The position numbers were made by a program, and so were the translations under genes. From assembly GCA_046705545.1 (NCBI GenBank), contig JBJKQF010000051.1:1-12666 (forward strand): a stretch of DNA of 12,666 bases. The letters run 5' to 3'. Shown piece after piece: positions 1 to 7,700 of this stretch; within the stretch, counting starts at the first letter, position 1; every line of letters begins with the position of its first letter. Source of the DNA: JAMCXS01 sp046705545. Lineage in GTDB: Bacteria > Acidobacteriota > Terriglobia > UBA7540. Below the pieces are notes generated by a model that was not told where the DNA came from, ran no database searches, and saw nothing but the letters and a program-made list of their open reading frames with translations.

Positions 1-42
1 GACTGGCTGCAAGCACAAGAAAACATGATGCCGGGCTTCTGA
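1..42 (+). CDS. Possible 3' end of an upstream gene (13 codons, partial)
   Basis: Reading from base 1 gives DWLQAQENMMPGF and then a TGA stop at 40-42. The stretch is too short to assign a family, and its start lies outside the window. The only support is that the reading is open from the first base and that a strong hairpin begins exactly at the stop codon, as is common for a gene end followed by a terminator. It could equally be a chance reading of non-coding DNA. Confidence 0.3.
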   Translation, partial: DWLQAQENMMPGF

Positions 43-75
43 TGGCCACTGATCCGGGCGAATCAGTGGCCATCA
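40..75 (+). terminator. Perfect 14-bp inverted repeat, possible transcription terminator
   Basis: TGATGGCCACTGAT (40-53) pairs perfectly with ATCAGTGGCCATCA (62-75) around the 8-base loop CCGGGCGA. The hairpin starts at the stop codon of the possible upstream gene. No run of T follows on the + strand (the next bases are AACATCACC), so if it ends transcription it is not a textbook intrinsic terminator. Other possibilities are a 3'-protecting hairpin or a remnant of a mobile-element end. The repeat itself is certain; its role is not. Confidence 0.5.
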
Positions 76-295
76 AACATCACCTGCCGAGAACCATTGG
101 AGACGAAAGGCAGCACACACAATCGGCTGGAGATCGTAGTCATCTGTATTGAATGCTTTCTTCGAGACGGGTGGACAAGGAGCAAATCTCAGGCCAATTT
201 GTTTCAGGGCACGCCAGAGTTTTGACGCGACCGGTGGTATTGGTACAATCAAATGAACTCCGACAGAATTTACATGAGGAGAACCGGTCACGTCC

Positions 296-400
296 AGGAA
301 GAGGTATCAGCCCGAGCAAATTGTGAATCTGCTTTGAGGAAATCGAACTCATAGCCCAATGAGGCGAATATCCCGAGGCTCTAGCCGAACAGGTCGGACT
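296..400 (+). pseudogene. IS3-family transposase OrfA remnant (broken)
   Basis: The + strand at 296-334 reads RKRYQPEQIVNLL, close to the start of many IS3-family OrfA proteins (pattern KRKRxxPEQIxxxLRE, first helices of the helix-turn-helix). After a one-base overlap shift, the frame starting at 333 continues as FEEIELIAQ, an in-frame TGA, then GEYPEALAEQVG. This resembles the usual continuation REIEVLIANGKTxPEAxREAGI. Further on the similarity fades and more stops appear before the expected tyrosine/tryptophan motif (QTYYRW). No OrfB and no terminal inverted repeats are visible. With a frameshift and two stops it cannot make a transposase. The family call rests on motif memory, not on a search. 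Confidence 0.5.
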
Positions 401-613
401 GATAGAAAATTGGGAGCAGAACCCCCTCATCTGAACCAAAACTAGAAACGTTAAGCTGCGGCAAAGAACGCAGGCTACGGCTGAGGAATTGGCTTGAATC
501 GCTTTCGTCAAGGCGTGTACCTGCCGTGTACCTCCGACTGGCGTTTTGCCACTTTTCAGCGTTTCTGGCTTATCATAAAATCTGTAACTTGCATGTTGTG
601 AGCGGGTGGGCAT

Positions 614-638
614 GGTACGAATCCCACCCTCTCCGCCA
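614..638 (+). other. tRNA-Ser 3'-end fragment, possible attachment-site scar
   Basis: These 25 bases, from GGTACGAATCCC to CTCTCCGCCA, match the common tRNA-Ser 3' end (half T-arm, acceptor strand CTCTCC, discriminator G, CCA) except for T-loop TAC in place of TTC. The sequence just before (CAT) does not form the 5' half of the T-stem, and no D-arm, anticodon arm or 5' acceptor strand GGAGAG precedes it, so this is not a tRNA gene. Tyrosine-recombinase elements commonly integrate into tRNA 3' ends and leave such a copy. Together with the nearby IS3 remnant it suggests an old integration border. No integrase gene is visible in the window. Confidence 0.5.
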
Positions 639-829
639 CTTTGGCATCTGTCATCTGACTATTTCCGACCAATACGCGGAGAGTGATACCCAACATTCGC
701 GGATGCTCTCCACCCTCAGAATCTTCAGAACTAATCTGCATGCATCAGAAGCTTTCTGACTGAACACACCAGAGAGAATTGGTCGCTGTAGAAACTCCAG
801 CCGGGAAATCACTTCCACAACTTTGACTG

Positions 830-857
830 TTGAACCCGCGGGAAGGGGATGTAGAAT
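830..857 (+). promoter_or_regulatory. Candidate promoter, possibly leaderless, for the UxuA-like gene
   Basis: TTGAAC (830-835) and TAGAAT (852-857) are separated by 16 bases and match sigma-70 -35 and -10 boxes in five of six positions each. The start codon follows only six bases after the -10 box, so transcription would begin at or very near the ATG, giving a leaderless message. The purine run GGAAGGGG (841-848) ends 15 bases before the ATG, far for a ribosome site. The real promoter could instead lie further upstream, with this run acting as a weak ribosome site. Confidence 0.35.
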
Positions 858-863
858 CTAACC

Positions 864-1934
864 ATGAAAATCGGACTAGGGCTTTACCGTCACATGCTGA
901 CGCCGGATAATTTTCGCTTTGCCAAGCAGGCGGGCGCCACTCATATTGTGGCGCATTGGGTGGACTATTGGGGCAAGGAAGAAATTCCGGCCACAGACGG
1001 CGTCAAAAACTGGGGCGTGAGCGACCATCGGGGACAGCTGTGGACTTACGAAGAGCTGCACGGCTTGAAGGAAGCCGTCAACGCGGAGGGCTTGGAACTT
1101 GCGGCTATTGAGAATCTCGACCCCTCGCACTGGTACGACGTCCTTCTGGACGGGCCGCAGAAGGAAAAGCAGTTGGAGGATGTCAAGACGATCATCCGCC
1201 GCTTGGGCAAGGCGGGCATCCCTGTGCTCGGATATAACTTCAGCCTGACGGGTGTCTGGGGGCACGTGCGCGGGCCCTATGCCCGCGGCGGCGCGGAGTC
1301 GGTGGGATTCCTTGGCAAGGAAGGTCCCGAAGAAACTCCTATTCCCAACGGCCAGATTTGGAACATGACCTATGATTCCAACGCTCCGCCGGGAACCGTT
1401 AAGCCCCCGACGTCAGAACAACTCTGGCAGCGGCTGGAAGGCTTTCTGAAGGCGGTTGTTCCGGTGGCTGAAGAATCCGGAGTCAGGCTGGCAGCGCACC
1501 CTGACGATCCGCCCATGCCTACGCTGCGGGGGATGCCGCGGCTGATTTATCGCCCGGAACTCTTTCAAAAGCTGCTGGACATTTGCCCCAGTCCCAACAA
1601 TGCCCTGGAATTTTGCCAGGGGACCACGGCGGAAATGCAGGGTGGCGATGTTTACGAGGCCATCGATAAGTACACGCGGCAGCGCAGTATCGCTTACGTG
1701 CATTTCCGGAACGTGCGGGGCAAGGTGCCCAAGTATCACGAAGTTTTCCTTGATGAAGGCGATGTCGATTTTGTACGCGCCATGAAGATCTACATGAAGA
1801 ACAATTTCGACGGCGTAATGATTCCCGATCACACGCCTCAGATGACCTGCGACGCTCCCTGGTACGCAGGAATGGCCTACGCGCTAGGTTATATGCGAGG
1901 GCTGATTTCCGTTTTGGAGCGCGAGAAGTTCTGA
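864..1934 (+). CDS. Mannonate dehydratase (UxuA) family protein, divergent
   Basis: The 356-residue product looks like a distant UxuA: a TIM-barrel metal enzyme that in its classical form removes water from D-mannonate to give 2-keto-3-deoxy-D-gluconate (EC 4.2.1.8) in the cytoplasm. The family's metal-site motifs are in order: HPDDPP with His212, the FCQGT motif with Cys251 (TLCTG-type in UxuA), YVHFRN with His280, and PDH with Asp322/His323. The middle segment KAGIPVLGYNF (116-126) matches the family's AGIxVxCYNF strand. It is shorter than E. coli UxuA (about 394 residues), and the N-terminal part (GLYRHMLTPDNF) departs from the usual start, so the substrate may be another aldonate. There is no signal peptide. 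A GH38-type gene follows 141 bases downstream on the same strand, and lactonase and dehydrogenase genes lie on the opposite strand, which fits an aldonate-dehydrating role. Confidence 0.8.
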   Translation: MKIGLGLYRHMLTPDNFRFAKQAGATHIVAHWVDYWGKEEIPATDGVKNWGVSDHRGQLWTYEELHGLKEAVNAEGLELAAIENLDPSHWYDVLLDGPQKEKQLEDVKTIIRRLGKAGIPVLGYNFSLTGVWGHVRGPYARGGAESVGFLGKEGPEETPIPNGQIWNMTYDSNAPPGTVKPPTSEQLWQRLEGFLKAVVPVAEESGVRLAAHPDDPPMPTLRGMPRLIYRPELFQKLLDICPSPNNALEFCQGTTAEMQGGDVYEAIDKYTRQRSIAYVHFRNVRGKVPKYHEVFLDEGDVDFVRAMKIYMKNNFDGVMIPDHTPQMTCDAPWYAGMAYALGYMRGLISVLEREKF

Positions 1935-1956
1935 GCGGCCTTCTTGCCGCGTTTTT
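1935..1956 (+). terminator. Short hairpin with T-run after the UxuA-like gene
   Basis: GCGGC (1935-1939) and GCCGC (1946-1950) can pair around CTTCTT; after one G comes TTTTT (1952-1956). It begins directly behind the stop codon. The stem has only five base pairs, all G-C, so termination may be partial and let some transcription run on into the GH38-type gene. Confidence 0.4.
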
Positions 1957-2075
1957 GCGCGGGCCGTGGCGGAATATTTTCGAGGAAGTTTGCAGTTCTT
2001 AGCTGGCAGAATATCCTGCCAGGCGGAAGATTCGGCATCGAGAAGCGCACAATAATGTGGCTAAGGTGACCCTCC

Positions 2076-4703
2076 ATGCTGCCGATCAAGACGCTTTTTA
2101 TCATCAACCATAGCCATACCGATATTGGCTTCACAGACTTTCAGGACGTCTGCTTCCGGCAGCATCGGGAATTTATTGAACAAGCGCTGGACTTGATTGA
2201 GGCGACGGCGGACAACCCTGAAGGCGCCCGATATCGCTGGGTGTGCGAGACTACCGGACCGCTTGAGCGTTACCTGCGGAACGCTTCTTCCAAGCAAGTC
2301 GAGAGGTTCCAGCGCTGGAGCAATGCCGGAGCCGTTGACATCGCGGGCATGCAGTACAACCTGACTCCGCTGCTCAACCTGGAGCAGATGCACCGCTCGT
2401 TGTATGCTGTTCGCCGCCTGAGGGAGGATTACGGCCTTGCCGTCCGCTCCGCCATGCAGGACGACGTCAACGGCATTAGCTGGGTCTTTGCGGACCTGCT
2501 TCCCGCCATTGGAATCGATTTTCTAACGCTGGCAATCAACCCCATTCGTGGCGGGGCGCCCAAGCCTCGCCCCAGCGCCTTTTGGTGGGAGGGGCCGTCG
2601 CGGAACCGCATCCTGGTCTGGAACGGCTACCACTACCTGTTCGGCCGCAGCGTGGCGGGGCTGGGCAACATCAAGTGGGCTGACCGGTTTCTGCCGCCGA
2701 TCATTTCCAGACTCGAAAACGACCCAAGTTATCCATTCGATTTCCTGTGCTGTGAAGCCACGCACCCCACACGCGTGGACAATGGCCCTCCGGACCCGCG
2801 CTTTCCTGAGTTTGTGAGGAAATGGAATGAGGAAGGCCGCGCCCCGCGTCTGGTTATTTCTACGGTCACGGAGTTCGGCGATTTCCTCCGCACGGAACAC
2901 GGCAAATCGCTTCCTACCTGGCGGGGCGACTGGACGGACTGGTGGTCGGACGGCGTGGCCTCCAGCGCTTACGAGACGGGACTGAATCGCCAGACGCACG
3001 AGTTGCTCTTGGCGGGCGAATTTATGGAAGCGTGGCTGCGAAGCGTGGGCCCGGGACGGTGGGATGCTGCGTGCCTGCGGAATATTTATGAGCAAGCGAC
3101 GCTCTATGACGAGCACACTTGGGGAGCATTCTCCAGTATCGCTGCGCCGCAGACCTTGTTTACAAAGTCGCAGTGGAATCGCAAGGCCTGCTTTGCCTAT
3201 AGCGCTGCGCTGGAAGCTCACGACGTTCTGGCTCGCGCGGCGCACGGGCTTGCCGATCAATGGTCCGGCTTGGGGCCTGCGGGCGAATTCAATCTTGGAA
3301 GCTTGACTCCCGAGGAAGCGTACCCGTCTTCCGGGTTTTCAGAACTCCTGGTGATCAACACCTTGCCCTGGACCCGTTCGGTGATGGTGCAGGAGCCGGA
3401 ATTGCGTGGCCGCACGGCTCCGGCCGGAATGCTCGAGATGTTTTTCCCGCCGGACGTTCCCTGGGGAGGCAACCGGCCCGCAACGGCCCTGCGACGCGTG
3501 GAAGGACAGGTCCCGGGGTGGGGGTACGCTTTTCTTCCTCTTTCCGCAGAACCGCGTGGGGAAGACCTCCGCGCCGGAGAGGACTCAATTGAGAACTCTT
3601 TTTACCGGGTGCGCATCGATCCCGCGACCGGCGTCCTATCCGAGTGGACCGACAAAGAGTCCGGGCACAACTTCGCCGGAAAGTATCGTGACTGGGGTCT
3701 CGGGCAGGTGGTTTACGAGCGGGTGGACGCCGCGAACGGCCGGGACGTTCTTTTCCAGGCGGATTTCTCCAAGGAAGACTTTGGCGCTTGGGGAACCAAT
3801 GTTCCCTTTCTTCAAATGACCGCAACCGCCGTGAACGTGCATCCCCCGCGGGTCGAACTCGGGCGCGCTTCAATCCAAGTTGAAATCTCCGCGCCGGGTG
3901 TTCACCGGGCCGCCGTTACCTTTTCTCTGAACAGCCGTCAGAAAGTACTTGCAGTGGATTGGCTCCTGGATAAGGAGCACCACACGGAAGCGGAGGCGGT
4001 TTTCATCGCATTCCCCTTTAACTTAGGCGAGCCGCAATTCCGCGTAGATTTGAACGGCGTCCCTTGCACTCCAAACCAGGACCAACTGCCAGGGACCGTC
4101 CGCGACTATTATCCGGTCCAGCGCTGGGTGGACGTGAGCGACGGCGCTCGCGGCGTGACCTGGGTTCCGCTGGATGCGCCGCTCGTGCAGTTGGGCGGAA
4201 TCACCACCAACCGCTGGGCCGAACAGCTTGAGCCGGAAGGTCCCGCCCTGATGTCCTGGGCTCTGAACAATCACTGGATGGTGAACTTCAAGGCGAGCCA
4301 GGGAGGAGAAATCCCGCTCCGCTACCGGCTGACCACGCATGCGGGTTCCGGTGATGACGCCGCGGCCGCGCCTTTTGCGGCAGAGGCCGTGACGCCGCCT
4401 ATCGTTTTGAGGGACCGGCTGCGGCTCGGAGATTCTTCCGGGCAATTTCTCTCGATTCCTGAGGATGCCGGAGCGCTTTTGACCGCCAAGCCCGCAGAGG
4501 ACGGAAACGGAATTGTCGTCCGCATCCAAAATCTACGGCCGGAGAATTCGACCGTTCCGTTGGCCTTTAAAACCCTCAAACCAGTATCAGCCCACCGAAC
4601 ATCTCCCATTGAAAAGGATTTGGAGGCATTCGACGTGAGCGATGCAGTCGTCAACGTGCCTCTTAAAGCCCGAGAAATAGTCTCGGTCAAGGTGCGTTTT
4701 TGA
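2076..4703 (+). CDS. Cytoplasmic GH38-type alpha-mannosidase relative
   Basis: The 875-residue protein has the layout of retaining, zinc-dependent GH38 alpha-mannosidases. The N-terminal catalytic domain (about 1-350) opens with HSHTDIGFTD, giving the zinc pair His14/Asp16 (HxDxGW motif in the family). QDDVNGISW supplies the probable nucleophile and zinc ligand Asp130, and YDEHTWGA the last ligand, His347. A helical middle part follows, and from about 506 the GH38 C-terminal beta-sandwich begins with ENSFYRVRIDPATG and DKESG. No signal peptide or membrane segment is present, so it should act inside the cell on imported oligosaccharides. The ATG is supported by AAGGTG (2063-2068), seven bases upstream. 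It faces, tail to tail, an exported relative with the same motifs. The sequence between motifs is far from classical mannosidases, so the true glycan may differ. Confidence 0.8.
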   Translation: MLPIKTLFIINHSHTDIGFTDFQDVCFRQHREFIEQALDLIEATADNPEGARYRWVCETTGPLERYLRNASSKQVERFQRWSNAGAVDIAGMQYNLTPLLNLEQMHRSLYAVRRLREDYGLAVRSAMQDDVNGISWVFADLLPAIGIDFLTLAINPIRGGAPKPRPSAFWWEGPSRNRILVWNGYHYLFGRSVAGLGNIKWADRFLPPIISRLENDPSYPFDFLCCEATHPTRVDNGPPDPRFPEFVRKWNEEGRAPRLVISTVTEFGDFLRTEHGKSLPTWRGDWTDWWSDGVASSAYETGLNRQTHELLLAGEFMEAWLRSVGPGRWDAACLRNIYEQATLYDEHTWGAFSSIAAPQTLFTKSQWNRKACFAYSAALEAHDVLARAAHGLADQWSGLGPAGEFNLGSLTPEEAYPSSGFSELLVINTLPWTRSVMVQEPELRGRTAPAGMLEMFFPPDVPWGGNRPATALRRVEGQVPGWGYAFLPLSAEPRGEDLRAGEDSIENSFYRVRIDPATGVLSEWTDKESGHNFAGKYRDWGLGQVVYERVDAANGRDVLFQADFSKEDFGAWGTNVPFLQMTATAVNVHPPRVELGRASIQVEISAPGVHRAAVTFSLNSRQKVLAVDWLLDKEHHTEAEAVFIAFPFNLGEPQFRVDLNGVPCTPNQDQLPGTVRDYYPVQRWVDVSDGARGVTWVPLDAPLVQLGGITTNRWAEQLEPEGPALMSWALNNHWMVNFKASQGGEIPLRYRLTTHAGSGDDAAAAPFAAEAVTPPIVLRDRLRLGDSSGQFLSIPEDAGALLTAKPAEDGNGIVVRIQNLRPENSTVPLAFKTLKPVSAHRTSPIEKDLEAFDVSDAVVNVPLKAREIVSVKVRF

Positions 4704-4791
4704 TCCGCGCCGTCCCGCGGGAGACCACTCTGTTAAGAAGGCAGCTTTCCCGTCCGCTGGTGTAGCCGTTTCCAATTGTGATGGCGCTGCT

Positions 4792-7700
4792 TTAGCTCGA
4801 TGCTGTGGACGCCAAGACCCGCAGGGTCACGATCTCATGTGGCTTCAGTTTCACTTCTAACGATTGATCCTGCACGCTGATCTCTTCCTGGTTGACTTCC
4901 ATGGCGGTTGTTCGCCATGCGCGGTGCAAGTTCAGGAGCGGGAATCGCAGGCGGGCGGTAGCGGGGCGGCCTCCAACCTCCAAGAGACGCAGTACCGTCC
5001 CTTGCGCGTCTTCAGCCACCTTCCAATTCTCCACCGCCACGTTGGCCGCATCGACCTCCAGAAAGCTGGTTGGCTGAGGCGGCAGGGGGCGGCTGGGATC
5101 GTCCCACTTGTCGTTCTTAATCACTTCATTCAGTTCAAGGGGCGTCATGGCAGCCCGGCCGAACCGCGCCATATCCGTGGGGGCGAGCGAACGCCCGCTG
5201 GTCAGCGCGTAGCGGAACGTAAAGTCGCCGCCCTGCACGCGCCGGAAATTGGTTCGCCAGTAGTTGTTGATGACGTAAGAGAAGATCGTGGAACTCTTGG
5301 GATCGAACTCTCTCGGCCAGACTCCGCGATTGATGTCGCCCAGCGTCACTAAGGGAGCGTCAATCGGAACAATTCCAACTTCCAAGCCCTGTCCCGCTAC
5401 TTTTACCCAATGTTGGATTGTGAACCACTCAACCCCCGCTCCCTTCAGCATGTCGCGCGCAGGGTCCACCCAGCCGTTCTGAATCTCGTAGTTGAAGACG
5501 GGTTCCTGAATCGCAAAGGGGAAAGCGAAGTAGATGGCTTCTTTGTGGGTTACAGGACGTTTCTTGAGGCGGTTGACCAGCACGATCTTCTTTTCGTGAT
5601 CGAACAGGATGATGTCGGTTTCAATCGAGGGAGCGTTGAGACCGCTCGATGACACGGTGAGAATCTGTCCATAAGGGGTTCGCCGCTTCCTCAGAACGCG
5701 TCCATCCGCCGAAGGGCTGATGCTCAGCTTGGCAACCGGCACGGTGCTGAGGATGTAATTAATCTGCGTGCGGAGTACGTCGCCTCCTGTCACGTAGAGG
5801 TACTGGTTAAGACGATAGGGACTGGAAGCGTCCACGAGTTCGCGACCCAGTTCCTTGTCCTGGAGGCTTTCGATGGCCCCGGACGAGGGATCGATCTGGA
5901 TGCGATAAAAGCTGTTTTCCATTACGCCATCGTCGCCGGACTCGGTAGGTTCTTCGCGAGGCGCCGCGGCGGTCTTTGATTCAGGGACGATCTTGTAGCA
6001 ATTGAAGCCAAACGATGGCACATCTGACGCCAGGAAGCGAACATGGTTATAGCCGGGGCCGCGACGCAGGATTTCGAGCGGGACCGGCTGCATGCCGGAA
6101 TACTCCTGAATCGCCAATCCGTCGTCTAGATCCATTTCCACCAGTTCGCTGCGCTTCCAGTTGAGAGAATTGAAGATCATGAGGGAAGACGAAGGCATGT
6201 GGACCTGGTTGGCAATTTCGCTGAGGGATTGTTCCAGGATCGAGTTTGCGGCCTGATAGCTGTCTCGTACCCGATGATCTTTTGTCTTGAGCTGCGCGAT
6301 GGACTCCTCGCTCTCGGGTCTCCTATACCCTCCCCAATAAGTCCACGTGTGCTCCGCGTACATGACCAGCTGGGACCACATGCGGTCGAGCAGCTCGCGA
6401 GGCGGCGCCAGGGTTGAGACCAGATAGTTGGCGATGGTGTTACTTTTCTCGGCCGATAAGGCGCGCTGCTGGGTGCTGCGATCAATGGCCCCGTACCAGG
6501 CGTCGGTTCCCAGCCCATCCTCCCAATACGGGCCGCCGTCCCCAATGACGGTTTCAAGTTCCGTCCCGTAATTCTTTTCAATGGCGTGGAAATAATCCGG
6601 GAACGTTGCAATCACAAACTTGGGATAAGCGTATTTGGTATTCCAGCTTTTAACGAAGGATTCCTCGCCGGGAATCAGGTCGCTGTTTTCAGCTTGGCTC
6701 CCGTACAGAAGGGCGATGTCGGGTTTGTAATCCGGCGACTCATAAGCCTGGAAGAAGGTCGGAAGAGACTGCCGGGCAGAAGCTTCCCGAGGCGGCAGCC
6801 CGCAAGTGAACCAGAGCTGGGAATACTGCCGTGTGTAAGCCATCAGGACCTTGGAGCCATCGGGTCCTTGCCACCAGAAAGGAGACTTCTCATTCCAGCG
6901 CCCGTAGATCAGGATGGGCGCGCGAGCGTTATTGCTGGCTGCCGCGAAGTATTTGATGCCCATTGCCCTCAAAATCGAAGCGTAGGACCAGCTATAGCTA
7001 GGGACGTCCGTGATATTTGCAAAGTCAAAGGGTATGCCCAACTCGCGATGCAGGCGATGCGTGTACATTTTGGAGCGGATCAACTCCTCAAGGGTCGCGT
7101 AGCCGGTGAGTAGATTGGCGTTTTGAGCCGGGATTGAAATCTTCCCTTCGCGAACCAGAGCGAGAAACTCCTTGCGTGCGGACTCGTTTCTGGTGGCCAG
7201 GTATTGTTCAGCGATCCACGAACCGTCCAGGCTCCAGCGCATTTCGGGGTGAGCGCGCAATTTTCCAGCCAATTTGTCGAGATTTCGGTTATGGAGGTCC
7301 ATAACTTTGGCTTGGTAGTCGGTATAGCCAATATCCAGGTGCTCTTGGGGAACAAAGTAGAGGGTCCACTTCCGTTTGGGGGTGACGGTGACGTTCCATC
7401 TGAATTCCTTGCCATTCAGATTCATGCGGACCGAGGCGTCAGCGGGTTTTGAAAGCGCGGGCAGATTCAGTTCCACGCGGTATTCTCCAAAGTCACGTTC
7501 CCCGGGAATGGTTCCATGGAGTTGTTGGCCGTTGACGGTGAGAGCCACTTTCGCATTGTCAAACTTTGCCGGGATGGTCGCCGTCACGTTTGTGATCTCG
7601 CCCAACACTCCCTTTTCCTCCTTGTAGAAGATCGTGGGTTCGACTCGCACGACGGGTTGTGACGGCGCCTGCGCGCTGCTTTCGTGAGTCAGGCGCAATG

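Larger units (their letters stand above)
76..863. other. Long stretch without an intact gene; eroded mobile-element DNA
   Basis: Apart from the IS3 fragment, the tRNA-like piece and the promoter listed separately, I see no supportable gene here. The open frames on both strands (for example 140-613 on the - strand) have no recognisable domain and overlap each other. The base composition is visibly less GC-rich than the gene cluster that follows. The tandem GTGTACC words at about 514-533 and the inverted GGAGAG/CTCTCC pair (678-683 and 706-711) could not be tied to a function. The whole suggests a decayed island border between an upstream gene and the sugar-catabolic cluster. Confidence 0.45.

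Noticed and set aside
140..613. Open frame of 157 codons on the - strand
   Set aside because: No recognisable domain, odd residue mix rich in Ser and Cys, and it runs antisense through the IS3 remnant.
600..638. Complete tRNA-Ser gene
   Set aside because: Only the 3' end is present; there is no D-arm, anticodon arm or 5' acceptor strand, and the 5' half of the T-stem does not pair.
526..759. Open frame of 77 codons on the + strand across the tRNA-like fragment
   Set aside because: It reads through the tRNA-Ser 3' end copy and has no ribosome site or family features.
2523..3260. Long - strand open frame of 245 codons inside the cytoplasmic GH38 gene
   Set aside because: Antisense shadow of a gene with clear catalytic motifs; composition rich in Arg and Pro and no domain.
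4713..4722. Palindrome TCCCGCGGGA between the convergent GH38 genes as a two-way terminator
   Set aside because: No loop of useful size and no T-run on either side; it may be chance in GC-rich DNA.
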